Made by a program: the position numbers and the translations under genes
From: Phycisphaerae bacterium
Lineage (GTDB): Bacteria > Planctomycetota > Phycisphaerae > Sedimentisphaerales > SG8-4
Length of the DNA stretch: 6,021 nt
NCBI GenBank assembly: GCA_030603035.1
Contig: JAUVYQ010000150.1
Coordinates: forward strand, 1-6,021
Direction of reading: 5' to 3'
In this document: positions 1 to 5,954 of the stretch, piece by piece
Position numbering within the stretch: the first letter of the stretch is position 1
How the letters are laid out: every line of letters starts with the position of its first letter
The notes under the pieces: model-generated
Seen by the model: only the letters and a program-made list of their open reading frames with translations
The model's database searches: none
Told to the model about the DNA's origin: nothing

Positions 1-100
1 CGAAATCCTGCAAATTCTCAGCATTGTACTTTTCGAGAAAGTTCCTATTACACAAGTACTTACGAAAAACGTCTTGCAAAACGAAATTGTTCAGTTTCAT
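1..100 (-). CDS. 5' end of a possible leftward gene of unknown function, cut by the window edge
   Basis: Reading leftward from an ATG at 100-98, 33 codons stay open to the window edge, and an in-frame TAA lies four codons upstream of the ATG. The peptide begins MKLNNFVLQDVFRKYL and is rich in Asn, Lys, Phe and Tyr, like the A+T-rich gene on its other side. No Shine-Dalgarno sequence is visible before the ATG. The segment VLQDVFRKYL faintly resembles the N-termini of IS91-type transposases, but 33 residues are far too few to name a family. The gene would be divergent from the Tat protein gene, sharing the region 101-244. It could also be a chance open frame in A+T-rich DNA, where 33 open codons are only mildly unusual. 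Confidence 0.35.
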   Translation of the reverse strand, partial: MKLNNFVLQDVFRKYLCNRNFLEKYNAENLQDF

Positions 101-165
101 AACCAATTGTTATTATTCAACTTATAATGGGACAGTAGTGAAATCTTATAAATCTTAAAAAAACC

Positions 166-193
166 TTGCACAATAACAAAAGTCGGCTATATT
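166..193 (+). promoter_or_regulatory. Possible sigma70-type promoter for the Tat TIM-barrel gene
   Basis: TTGCAC at 166-171 and TATATT at 188-193 are separated by 16 bases. The -10 box matches the consensus at 5 of 6 positions and the -35 box at only 3 of 6. Transcription would begin near position 200, giving a leader of about 45 bases. The surrounding 100-200 region is strongly A+T-rich, so weak promoter-like matches are expected by chance. This is a candidate only. Confidence 0.3.
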
Positions 194-202
194 GAATTGT
201 AG

Positions 203-220
203 ACGCTGGTTTAAACCCGT
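203..220. promoter_or_regulatory. Palindrome in the 5' leader, possible operator
   Basis: GGTTTAAACC at 208-217 is a perfect 10-base palindrome. It is flanked by ACG (203-205) and CGT (218-220), which extend the symmetry if a two-base CT offset is allowed. It lies just after the candidate promoter and 27 bases before the start codon of the Tat protein gene. A binding site for a dimeric repressor there would be well placed, but no regulator gene is visible and the motif is short. Confidence 0.28.
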
Positions 221-232
221 GAACAAATAATA

Positions 233-238
233 AAGGAG
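233..238 (+). promoter_or_regulatory. Shine-Dalgarno sequence of the Tat TIM-barrel gene
   Basis: AAGGAG ends six bases before the ATG at 245. It is the strongest ribosome binding site in the window. It fixes this start codon, which in turn places the twin-arginine motif at residues 7-8, as expected for a Tat signal. Confidence 0.7.
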
Positions 239-244
239 TTTATC

Positions 245-1177
245 ATGTCTGAAAATGTGAATCGCCGCAGTTTTCTGAAAAAATCTATTATTACCTCTAC
301 AGGTGCTACATTAGGTTTGAGTCTTGGAGAGAAAACTTTATTGGCAAAAGAGCAAAAAGACAAAACCAGCCCGAATGCGAAATTGCCGCAAGGCGATATT
401 AAAGGCCTGCCAACAGGTAAGATTGGTAATCTTAAAATTAGCAGGTTAATCTGCGGCGGTAATCTGATTGGAGGCTGGGCCCATGCCAGAGATTTGATTT
501 ACGTATCTTCGTTAATGAGAAACTATAATACAGATGAGAAAGTTCTGGAAACTTTCGAAATATGTGAAGAAATGGGCATAAATGCTTTTCTATCAGGCCC
601 TGAGGATCATGCCGCTAGAATTATCAATAAATATTGGAAAGAAAGAGGCGGAGAAATGCAATGGATTGCAGAAGGCCACCCAAGAGTAAATGACATAAAA
701 ACTAATCTAAAAAAGTCCATTGATAATGGAGCTGTCGCAATTTATATACAGGGCGGTGTTGGAGACAAATGGGTCAAACATAAACGTGTCGACCTTATCG
801 GAAAGGCTCTCGAATTTATTAAAGAAAATGGATTAGTGGCAGGTATCGGTGGTCATTTATTAGAAGTGCCTATCGCATGCGAAAAAGCGGGATTAGAACC
901 CGATTTTTATATGAAAACTTTAAATAATGCGAATTATTATTCCGCTACCCCACAACAAACTATCGAATTCATGAAAAAAGTGGACAAGCCATGGATTGCT
1001 TTTAAAGTTTTAGCTGCTGGAGCCATCCATCCACGAGAAGGTTTCAAGTACGCTTTTGAAAACGGTGCCGATTTTATTTGCGTGGGAATGTTCGACTTTC
1101 AGGTTAGAGAGGATGTAATCATTGCAAAAGACATATTATCAGGGAAGATGAATAGACAGCGTCCATGGAGAGGGTAG
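245..1177 (+). CDS. Tat-exported TIM-barrel protein of unknown substrate (aldo/keto reductase-like N-terminus)
   Basis: This 310-residue protein starts with a near-ideal Tat signal: NRRSFLKK at 6-13, then a modestly hydrophobic, Ser/Thr-rich stretch to about residue 34, so export in folded form is expected. The rest reads as a complete eight-stranded barrel. Candidate strands are at about 65-73 (ISRLICGGN), 111-118, 138-146, 163-171 (AVAIYIQGG), 197-205 (LVAGIGGHL), 220-227, 250-260 (WIAFKVLAAGA) and 276-284 (DFICVGMFD). The segment at 59-77, GKIGNLKISRLICGGN and following, resembles the opening of aldo/keto reductases. However, I cannot place the reductase Asp-Tyr-Lys-His tetrad, so NADPH-dependent reduction should not be assumed. 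Lys254, in the seventh strand, and the His residues at 145 and 204 are candidate active-site residues, which is inference. Similar Tat-tagged barrels of unknown role are, as I recall, common in Planctomycetota. Codon use is more A+T-rich than in the downstream genes. It appears to be transcribed alone, with a promoter-like region before it and a hairpin terminator after it. Confidence 0.85.
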   Translation: MSENVNRRSFLKKSIITSTGATLGLSLGEKTLLAKEQKDKTSPNAKLPQGDIKGLPTGKIGNLKISRLICGGNLIGGWAHARDLIYVSSLMRNYNTDEKVLETFEICEEMGINAFLSGPEDHAARIINKYWKERGGEMQWIAEGHPRVNDIKTNLKKSIDNGAVAIYIQGGVGDKWVKHKRVDLIGKALEFIKENGLVAGIGGHLLEVPIACEKAGLEPDFYMKTLNNANYYSATPQQTIEFMKKVDKPWIAFKVLAAGAIHPREGFKYAFENGADFICVGMFDFQVREDVIIAKDILSGKMNRQRPWRG

Positions 1178-1186
1178 AGAACTTAT

Positions 1187-1208
1187 CCCGGCTTCGCCGG
1201 GGACTTTT
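1187..1208 (+). terminator. Rho-independent terminator after the Tat protein gene
   Basis: CCCGGC (1187-1192) pairs with GCCGGG (1196-1201) around a TTC loop, and a T1186-G1202 wobble can extend the stem. TTTT follows at 1205-1208. It begins 10 bases after the stop codon at 1175-1177. The T tract is short, so termination may be partial. The same GC-rich hairpin could instead be part of the repeat-rich spacer. Confidence 0.6.
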
Positions 1209-1308
1209 AGCTGCCTACTTTCGCTATATTGCCCAAAATAACAAATTCCTATACTATCAAGTTTACAGTGCCGTTTCTAAAAAGTGAGTGTAACATTCTG
1301 TACATACT

Positions 1309-1385
1309 GTCATTCCGACCAAAGGCACGCCTTTGGCGTGCCGAAGCGGAGGAATCTATTGCAATAGCTTCGCCGAAGGCGAATC
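1309..1385. repeat. Intergenic element of three adjacent palindromes (REP/BIME-like)
   Basis: Three palindromes lie end to end. GGCACGCC (1324-1331) pairs with GGCGTGCC (1335-1342) over a TTT loop. CTATTGCAATAG (1356-1367) is a perfect 12-base palindrome. TTCGCC (1369-1374) pairs with GGCGAA (1378-1383) over a GAA loop, and G1367-C1385 can add an outer pair. The leading words CATTCCGACC and GCGGAGGAATCT are typical of short dispersed repeats found between genes in many environmental bacterial genomes. This is recognition from memory, and copy number cannot be seen in one window. An open frame at 1229-1420 crosses the element, but its product (SFRPKARLWRAEAEES) is the usual spurious translation of such repeats and is not called as a gene. 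The element may act as an mRNA-stabilising structure or be a non-autonomous mobile repeat. Confidence 0.6.
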
Positions 1386-1507
1386 AAAAAGTTGAACTTA
1401 TTTATTGGAAACGGCAATAGAACGTGTGAAAATTGCAATGAAATAGGAAAAGCAACAAAACAAGTGCGCCCAACTGGAGTAAAATAATTATCGCGCCCAC
1501 GATGAGC
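1386..1507. other. Rest of the 1178-1521 spacer: leader of the dehydroquinate synthase gene
   Basis: No gene is supported in this stretch. It holds a direct repeat, GCGCCCA, at 1466-1472 and again at 1493-1499, flanking an A+T-rich TAAAATAATTATC segment (1480-1492). TAAAAT at 1480-1485 could serve as a -10 box, but no acceptable -35 box lies 16-18 bases upstream. A second weak promoter pair lies before the palindrome element: TTGCCC at 1229-1234 and TATACT at 1250-1255, with a short 15-base spacer. It would give a leader of about 260 bases that includes all three palindromes. Neither is convincing. Confidence 0.3.
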
Positions 1508-1513
1508 AAGGGA
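1508..1513 (+). promoter_or_regulatory. Shine-Dalgarno sequence of the dehydroquinate synthase II gene
   Basis: AAGGGA lies eight bases before the ATG at 1522 and supports that start. The protein beginning there (MKKLWVNAVPYNKE) matches the usual N-terminus of the family, so no upstream extension is needed. Confidence 0.6.
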
Positions 1514-1521
1514 TAAGTACA

Positions 1522-2517
1522 ATGAAAAAGTTATGGGTAAATGCTGTTCCATATAATAAAGAAATCACCATAGCTGCGCTTGAAAGCGGAGCTGAGGCGA
1601 TGGTTCTGCCGGATGGTAAAAGTGAGACCGTCCGCGAGTTTGGCAAAATCAAAACAGTCGAAAAAAACGGTGACATTAAGCCCGGCACCGACGTCGAGTT
1701 CATCGATATTGAAAACAAAGCCGATGAAGACAAGGCCGCGGAAGTGCCGGAAAGCAAAATTATTGTGCTGCGAATGCTCGATTGGACAATTATTCCCATC
1801 GAGAATCTCTTGGCCCGGCGAGCTAAAAACATTATGGTGCAGGTTGAAACAAGCGAGCAAGCCAGGCTTATGGTCGAAATCCTTGAAAAAGGCGTTGACG
1901 GCGTTGTGCTCAAAGCCACGGATATAAACGAGATTAAAAAAACCGCCGAAATTATTCACGGTATAAGCGAAAAAATCGCTCTTGTAACAGCTACTATCAC
2001 AAATACAAAACAGCTCGGAATGGGAGACAGGGCCTGCCTCGACACCTGCACGCAAATGACTGTCGGCGAAGGTATGCTCGTCGGCAATACGGCTGCAGGG
2101 TTTTTCCTGGTGCATTCCGAATCCATTGATAATCCTTACGTGGCATCTCGGCCGTTCCGCGTCAATGCCGGAGCTGTGCACGCGTATACCTTGACACCGG
2201 GCGGCAAGACGAAGTACCTGGCAGACCTGAAAGCCGGCGACGAAGTGCTGCTGGTAGATATCCACGGCAAAAGCCAAACCGCATATCTGGGCAGAAATAA
2301 AATCGAAAAAAGGCCTATGCTCCTTATCGAGGCTGAGGCTGAAGGTGAGCCGATAAGCCTGGTCATGCAAAATGCAGAGACGATTCGATTAGTCAGCCCG
2401 AAGGGTAATGCGATTTCAATCACAACCTTGAAGCCGGGCGATAAAGTGCTCGGGCATATCGAAAAGGCCGGCAGACACTTCGGTATGCAGGTCGATGAGA
2501 CGCTGATAGAAAAGTAA
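1522..2517 (+). CDS. aroB': 3-dehydroquinate synthase II (archaeal-type, AroB' family)
   Basis: The 331-residue product belongs to the dehydroquinate synthase II family, which is unrelated to classical AroB. In archaea it oxidatively deaminates and cyclises 2-amino-3,7-dideoxy-D-threo-hept-6-ulosonate to 3-dehydroquinate with NAD+ in the cytoplasm, feeding the shikimate pathway. The length is normal and both ends are intact. Recognisable blocks are KLWVNAVP (3-10), GMGDRACLDTC (166-176), GEGMLVGNTAAGFFLVHSE (182-200), NPYVASRPFRVNAGAVHAY (204-222) and the C-terminal RHFGMQVDETLIEK (318-331). Residues 1-160 form an alpha/beta region (ENLLARR, VDGVVLK), and about 205-331 form a beta-rich domain with paired LKAGDEVLL and LKPGDKVLG segments (236-244, 303-311). 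The partner aldolase (AroA' type), which makes the substrate, is not in the window. Bacterial relatives such as GriH make 3-amino-4-hydroxybenzoate in secondary metabolism, so that is an alternative role. The spacing and the terminator upstream suggest it is transcribed alone. Family assignment is firm, the physiological role less so. Confidence 0.92.
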   Translation: MKKLWVNAVPYNKEITIAALESGAEAMVLPDGKSETVREFGKIKTVEKNGDIKPGTDVEFIDIENKADEDKAAEVPESKIIVLRMLDWTIIPIENLLARRAKNIMVQVETSEQARLMVEILEKGVDGVVLKATDINEIKKTAEIIHGISEKIALVTATITNTKQLGMGDRACLDTCTQMTVGEGMLVGNTAAGFFLVHSESIDNPYVASRPFRVNAGAVHAYTLTPGGKTKYLADLKAGDEVLLVDIHGKSQTAYLGRNKIEKRPMLLIEAEAEGEPISLVMQNAETIRLVSPKGNAISITTLKPGDKVLGHIEKAGRHFGMQVDETLIEK

Positions 2518-2532
2518 GGACACAGAGCCGCA

Positions 2533-2626
2533 CCCCGCTGCTTCGATTTTGCGAAGCCCCTCGGTTTGCTTCGCAATCCACAGGATGCCTCTCGGCAGAA
2601 GCAGAGGGGCAAGCAAAACGGCGGGG
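2533..2626. repeat. Long imperfect inverted repeat between convergent genes, with competing hairpins
   Basis: Three blocks of the left arm pair in order with three blocks of the right arm. CCCCGC (2533-2538) pairs with GCGGGG (2621-2626), TTTTGC (2547-2552) with GCAAAA (2613-2618), and GCCCCTC (2556-2562) with GAGGGGC (2604-2610). Internal loops separate the blocks. A competing local hairpin pairs TTGCGAAGC (2549-2557) with GCTTCGCAA (2568-2576), and GCTTCG (2540-2545) can pair with CGAAGC (2552-2557). The element begins 15 bases after the dehydroquinate synthase stop codon and ends 61 bases before the end of the leftward gene. It may act as a two-way transcription barrier or be a MITE-like or REP-like insertion. 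No T tract makes it a classical terminator, and no target-site duplication is clear. Confidence 0.6.
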
Positions 2627-2687
2627 CCGAAACTACCCTGAACCAGTGAAGCCGTTCCTTTTTCCCCTCAGTCCGCTCGGGGACACC

Positions 2688-5600
2688 TTACGGTGGTGGA
2701 ATTTGCGGGTTGCTGCCGGGTGTAGGTGAGGCCGCCTGCCAGTTGTCCGGGTCATTGCCGTAATCGTCCGACACCTTGCGCGCAAGCGATTCGCCGTCGC
2801 CGTCCGCCCCGGTCGGCCAGAGGTCAACTCCGCCGGGACAATCTTCAGGATGCGAACCATCACTGTAGTTGACGCGGTCGACGCGAATATAATAGCGGGT
2901 GGCCTCTACCTCGTCGCCGGGCTTTGAGAGTTGTATCTTCTCGCCGGCGTTGTTCAACCTGCCTATTACCCATTGAAAAATCTGCACGTCGCCGGGTACG
3001 CCAATATACTCCGAATTAAATGCGGTAATATCCCTCACTAAGAGAATTCGTTCGGCGGGCTCCATCGTAACGCCGAGCGGCAAATCAAAGGTGATGCCTC
3101 CATCGTCGGTGAACCGCCAGGGGACGTAGATGTGCAGCTCGTTGTCGTATTCCTGCAAAGTTACGTTCGAATCGTCGATATTCAAAAGTTCCACATATTC
3201 TGCGTCGGCATTGTTCTGTGGATGGTACATTATTTCGCTAATGACGATTGGGCCTACTTTGGGATATGCATTGGGCAGATTTGGTGTGTCTGCACTCATA
3301 GCGACAAAGTTGTAAGTGTCTGTGCTGGCCTTGTAGTACCGGCCGAACGGAACATCAGCTTGCGAAGGGCCAAACTTTTCATCTTCACTGTATCCGGTCA
3401 TCAGCACGCCGTCCTGGCCTGAGTGCAGATACAGGGTTTCGCCGTTCTCGCTGAGGGCGAAGGGCACATTGCACGGGTCGGCAGGGTTGCCCAGGCCGAA
3501 GTGCAGGTCTTCATAGAAAACATAATAACCACACGGGTCAATCGAGGTGCCATCCGGAATGGTATATTTCTTTAAGTTGTCGCCGTCATCACTGAGGTAC
3601 CAGCCGCCGATGTTAATCGGTTCGTCGGTGGTGTTGTACAGCTCGACCCAGTCATAGGTATATAGTACATCAGAATGTGCCAGCAGTTCGTTAATCACGA
3701 CAGCGCCGGGGTTGGGAAGAACGCAGGGATCGTCGTCGCCCGGTGAGCCGCCAACGTAAGCGCTCGGCCGCCAGGCGCCCTTGGAGTCCCAACTTTCCAG
3801 ATCCGAGTTGTTTGGGTCTTTTATCGTAAGGGAGTAACCAAGTCCATCCGTAATGTCGTACCAGTCGTCGTCATAGTCAAATTCGAGTATTGTATTGTTA
3901 GCATCGTCTTCGAGATTGATGGTCTCGCCGCAGTTTTCAAGGCTGCCGGTATAGACACCCGCAGCGATGTTTACCCCGCTGGTATCATACCTTGAAGCAA
4001 AGGCTGCCCGGTTCTTAACAAGCAGAAGATATTCACCAGGGCCGAGGTATAAATCATCACCGGGTACGAACGTATAGTAAATCCCATCAGTAAGTTTGAC
4101 ACCGTCAAGAAGAAGTGACGCACTGCCAATGTTCTTCAGCTCGACATATTCATATTCTTCCTCATTGAAGCCGCCACCGGCAGCCGGATGATACATTATC
4201 TCGGTGATTCGAAGGTATCTCTGTTGATCGCTCGGGTTGCCGGTGTAGGTGAGCGTGTCAACAAGGTTATTATTAGCATCCAGCAGATTTATAGTCTCAC
4301 CCCAACTGGAAAGATGGCCGCTGTAATTACCCTGAACAAACAGGCCTTCGCCTCCGGTCGGACTGCTTAGTCTCGCTCTAAAGGCGTTCACATCTGGCGA
4401 AACATAAAGTGTGCCGCCGCTTAGGATGACGGTGCCTGGCTGGAATGCATATTCCACACCGCCGGTCAGCGTCCATCCGGATATATCAATGGCAGTATCG
4501 CCGGTATTAATCAGCTCGATATATTCGTGGTCCTGATTTGCCGAGGCGGGACTGAACTCGATCGCCCCGAATCGGATAACCGGATTGGCGTGCTGTGCGC
4601 CCGGAATCAAACCACTGCCTGATGGCCCATATGTTTCATACAACGTGTTACGGCGGGCCGGAAAGAAGCCTTTTAGGCCGCTTATGCCACCGGCGATGTT
4701 GACGTGGGGATACACCGGCGCAGCCAACTCGTCCACCCGCTGCTCGAACTTCAGTTCATTGACAGGCGTTCCGGGCGACTGTAGTAATTCATCCATTAGA
4801 GTCCTGAGATGCCTCAGGTACATTTCCCGCGTTTCCGGCAGGTTGAAGATGACATCATACAGGACATTCCATGCCTCGCAGACGTGTCCTCCCTTCGGGA
4901 AGGGATGCGCCTCGTCGCCAAAGAAGGGATGCTCCACGTACTCACCACCGAGGAACACTCCTATGCCATAGGTAAAATCCATGTCCCACGGCAGGATTGA
5001 CCATTCACCGCTGCCGTCGCTGTCGCGGTACATATAGAAGTTCTTCCATATCCTGTCAACGTTCGTGTGGATGACATTTACAGCCAGGTAATTGATGATT
5101 TCTGGCACGTTTAAGTTGTCGAAGACGAACCGTTTTCGAGCCTCCTCAGATGGGGCATTTAGCCCGTCGACCAGGGCCTCCAAATCGGACCAGTCTTCCT
5201 CCAAGCGTGTCTTCTTCTCTACCTCTGTTCCGACAGTTATGTCGCTTAGCGTCGCATACAACGGACCAGGGACAACCCACTTGTAAAGCGCACCGTCCGG
5301 GTCCATCCCGTTACGCTCCAAGAAGTCTTCATCCGGCTGCTCGACAAAGATTGCCACACGCTCAGAGCCACCATTGAGCAATACCAGCATGAGGAACGAA
5401 TCCGATGCCGGAACACCGGCATTATGATGCGTATCAAAGGCCAACGTCTGACGCACGTACGCGTCGTCCCAACCATGCACATTGAGATTGAACTCCCCGA
5501 CTCGCCCCAGATTGTCCGAAGCCCGGAACTTATGGCACTTGTTAAAGATGAATTTGTGGGGGGGCGGGTCAAAAGCGCCAGCCCCCATGGAGCCGCGAAC

Positions 5601-5939
5601 GCGGACGAAAATATTGTCGTAAAACTCGCCGTTGTAGCACACCGATGCCCGGGTGCCCGAGCGCGTCTTGGCAGCAGCCGGATCATCAGTGAACCAGTAG
5701 AGGATCGGCAGCTCGCTGGTTATGGTGGGGTCGGCGATCATGGTCCCAAAATACTCAGGCCACTGCTTGACGCCAATCAAATCCAGGGGCAGAGGAGCGC
5801 GGTTCTCGTTGCCTTTTACGTCGGTTGTCTCGATGCGATAGCGCAACATCTGGCGGGGTGTCGCCAGGCCCGGTGCAATGGCTGCGCCATAGACCCCTTC
5901 GGCGGGCTGACTGTCGCTGTGAGCGCCGTCATCAGACAT
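2688..5939 (-). CDS. CotH-kinase and lamin-tail domain protein, probably lacking its N-terminus
   Basis: The 1083-residue frame encodes a CotH-type kinase domain at about 75-435. Its metal-binding motif is ILPWDMDFTYG (315-325), preceded by RVRGSMG (113-119), EFNLNVHGWDDAYVRQ (149-164) and a LAVNVIHTNVDRIWKNFYMY helix/strand unit (285-304). CotH proteins are atypical kinases first known from spore coat phosphorylation. Four lamin-tail (LTD) beta-sandwich repeats follow, at about 452-565, 575-690, 744-850 and 895-1010. Each opens with a form of VINEIMYHP and a YVELxN strand, and each ends with a form of GETINL. The linkers are rich in DPC and Gly/Pro, typical of secreted planctomycete proteins. 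The C-terminus (GSNPQIPPP) has no membrane anchor or sorting signal. No signal peptide is present. The ATG at 5939 falls inside a conserved segment (AAVSMSDDGAHSD) that in relatives joins an upstream domain, and an in-frame TAA lies at 5957-5955. AAGAGG stands 11 bases before the ATG, a poor ribosome site. The frame is therefore probably the 3' part of a broken gene, although translation from 5939 cannot be excluded. Confidence 0.85.
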   Translation of the reverse strand: MSDDGAHSDSQPAEGVYGAAIAPGLATPRQMLRYRIETTDVKGNENRAPLPLDLIGVKQWPEYFGTMIADPTITSELPILYWFTDDPAAAKTRSGTRASVCYNGEFYDNIFVRVRGSMGAGAFDPPPHKFIFNKCHKFRASDNLGRVGEFNLNVHGWDDAYVRQTLAFDTHHNAGVPASDSFLMLVLLNGGSERVAIFVEQPDEDFLERNGMDPDGALYKWVVPGPLYATLSDITVGTEVEKKTRLEEDWSDLEALVDGLNAPSEEARKRFVFDNLNVPEIINYLAVNVIHTNVDRIWKNFYMYRDSDGSGEWSILPWDMDFTYGIGVFLGGEYVEHPFFGDEAHPFPKGGHVCEAWNVLYDVIFNLPETREMYLRHLRTLMDELLQSPGTPVNELKFEQRVDELAAPVYPHVNIAGGISGLKGFFPARRNTLYETYGPSGSGLIPGAQHANPVIRFGAIEFSPASANQDHEYIELINTGDTAIDISGWTLTGGVEYAFQPGTVILSGGTLYVSPDVNAFRARLSSPTGGEGLFVQGNYSGHLSSWGETINLLDANNNLVDTLTYTGNPSDQQRYLRITEIMYHPAAGGGFNEEEYEYVELKNIGSASLLLDGVKLTDGIYYTFVPGDDLYLGPGEYLLLVKNRAAFASRYDTSGVNIAAGVYTGSLENCGETINLEDDANNTILEFDYDDDWYDITDGLGYSLTIKDPNNSDLESWDSKGAWRPSAYVGGSPGDDDPCVLPNPGAVVINELLAHSDVLYTYDWVELYNTTDEPINIGGWYLSDDGDNLKKYTIPDGTSIDPCGYYVFYEDLHFGLGNPADPCNVPFALSENGETLYLHSGQDGVLMTGYSEDEKFGPSQADVPFGRYYKASTDTYNFVAMSADTPNLPNAYPKVGPIVISEIMYHPQNNADAEYVELLNIDDSNVTLQEYDNELHIYVPWRFTDDGGITFDLPLGVTMEPAERILLVRDITAFNSEYIGVPGDVQIFQWVIGRLNNAGEKIQLSKPGDEVEATRYYIRVDRVNYSDGSHPEDCPGGVDLWPTGADGDGESLARKVSDDYGNDPDNWQAASPTPGSNPQIPPP

Positions 5940-5954
5940 AGAAACAGCGGCCTC

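Noticed and set aside
1229..1420. Rightward 63-codon frame in the spacer
   Set aside because: It runs through the palindromic repeat element, has no ribosome binding site, and its peptide is the typical false translation of such repeats.
1178..1521. CRISPR array or small RNA gene in the spacer, suggested by repeated hairpins
   Set aside because: There are no regularly spaced direct repeats. The hairpins differ from each other, and the only direct repeat (GCGCCCA) is seven bases and occurs twice.
1531..2370. Antisense open frame of 279 codons opposite the dehydroquinate synthase gene
   Set aside because: It is a shadow of a strongly conserved gene on the other strand. Its product is rich in His, Phe and Cys without any domain pattern.
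245..2517. A two-gene operon linking the Tat barrel protein with the dehydroquinate synthase
   Set aside because: A 344-base gap with a hairpin terminator and a repeat element separates them, codon use differs, and no shared pathway is evident.
2663..2683. TCCCC...GGGGA inverted pair after the end of the leftward gene, considered as its terminator
   Set aside because: The stem is only five bases with an 11-base loop, and on the leftward transcript it is followed by an A tract instead of a U tract.
4585..4971. Rightward 128-codon frame within the CotH/lamin-tail gene
   Set aside because: It lies wholly opposite conserved CotH-domain sequence and shows no domain or ribosome site of its own.
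5246..5686. Second leftward frame of 146 codons overlapping the CotH domain
   Set aside because: It is an out-of-frame overlap. The main frame through the same bases holds the conserved CotH motifs.
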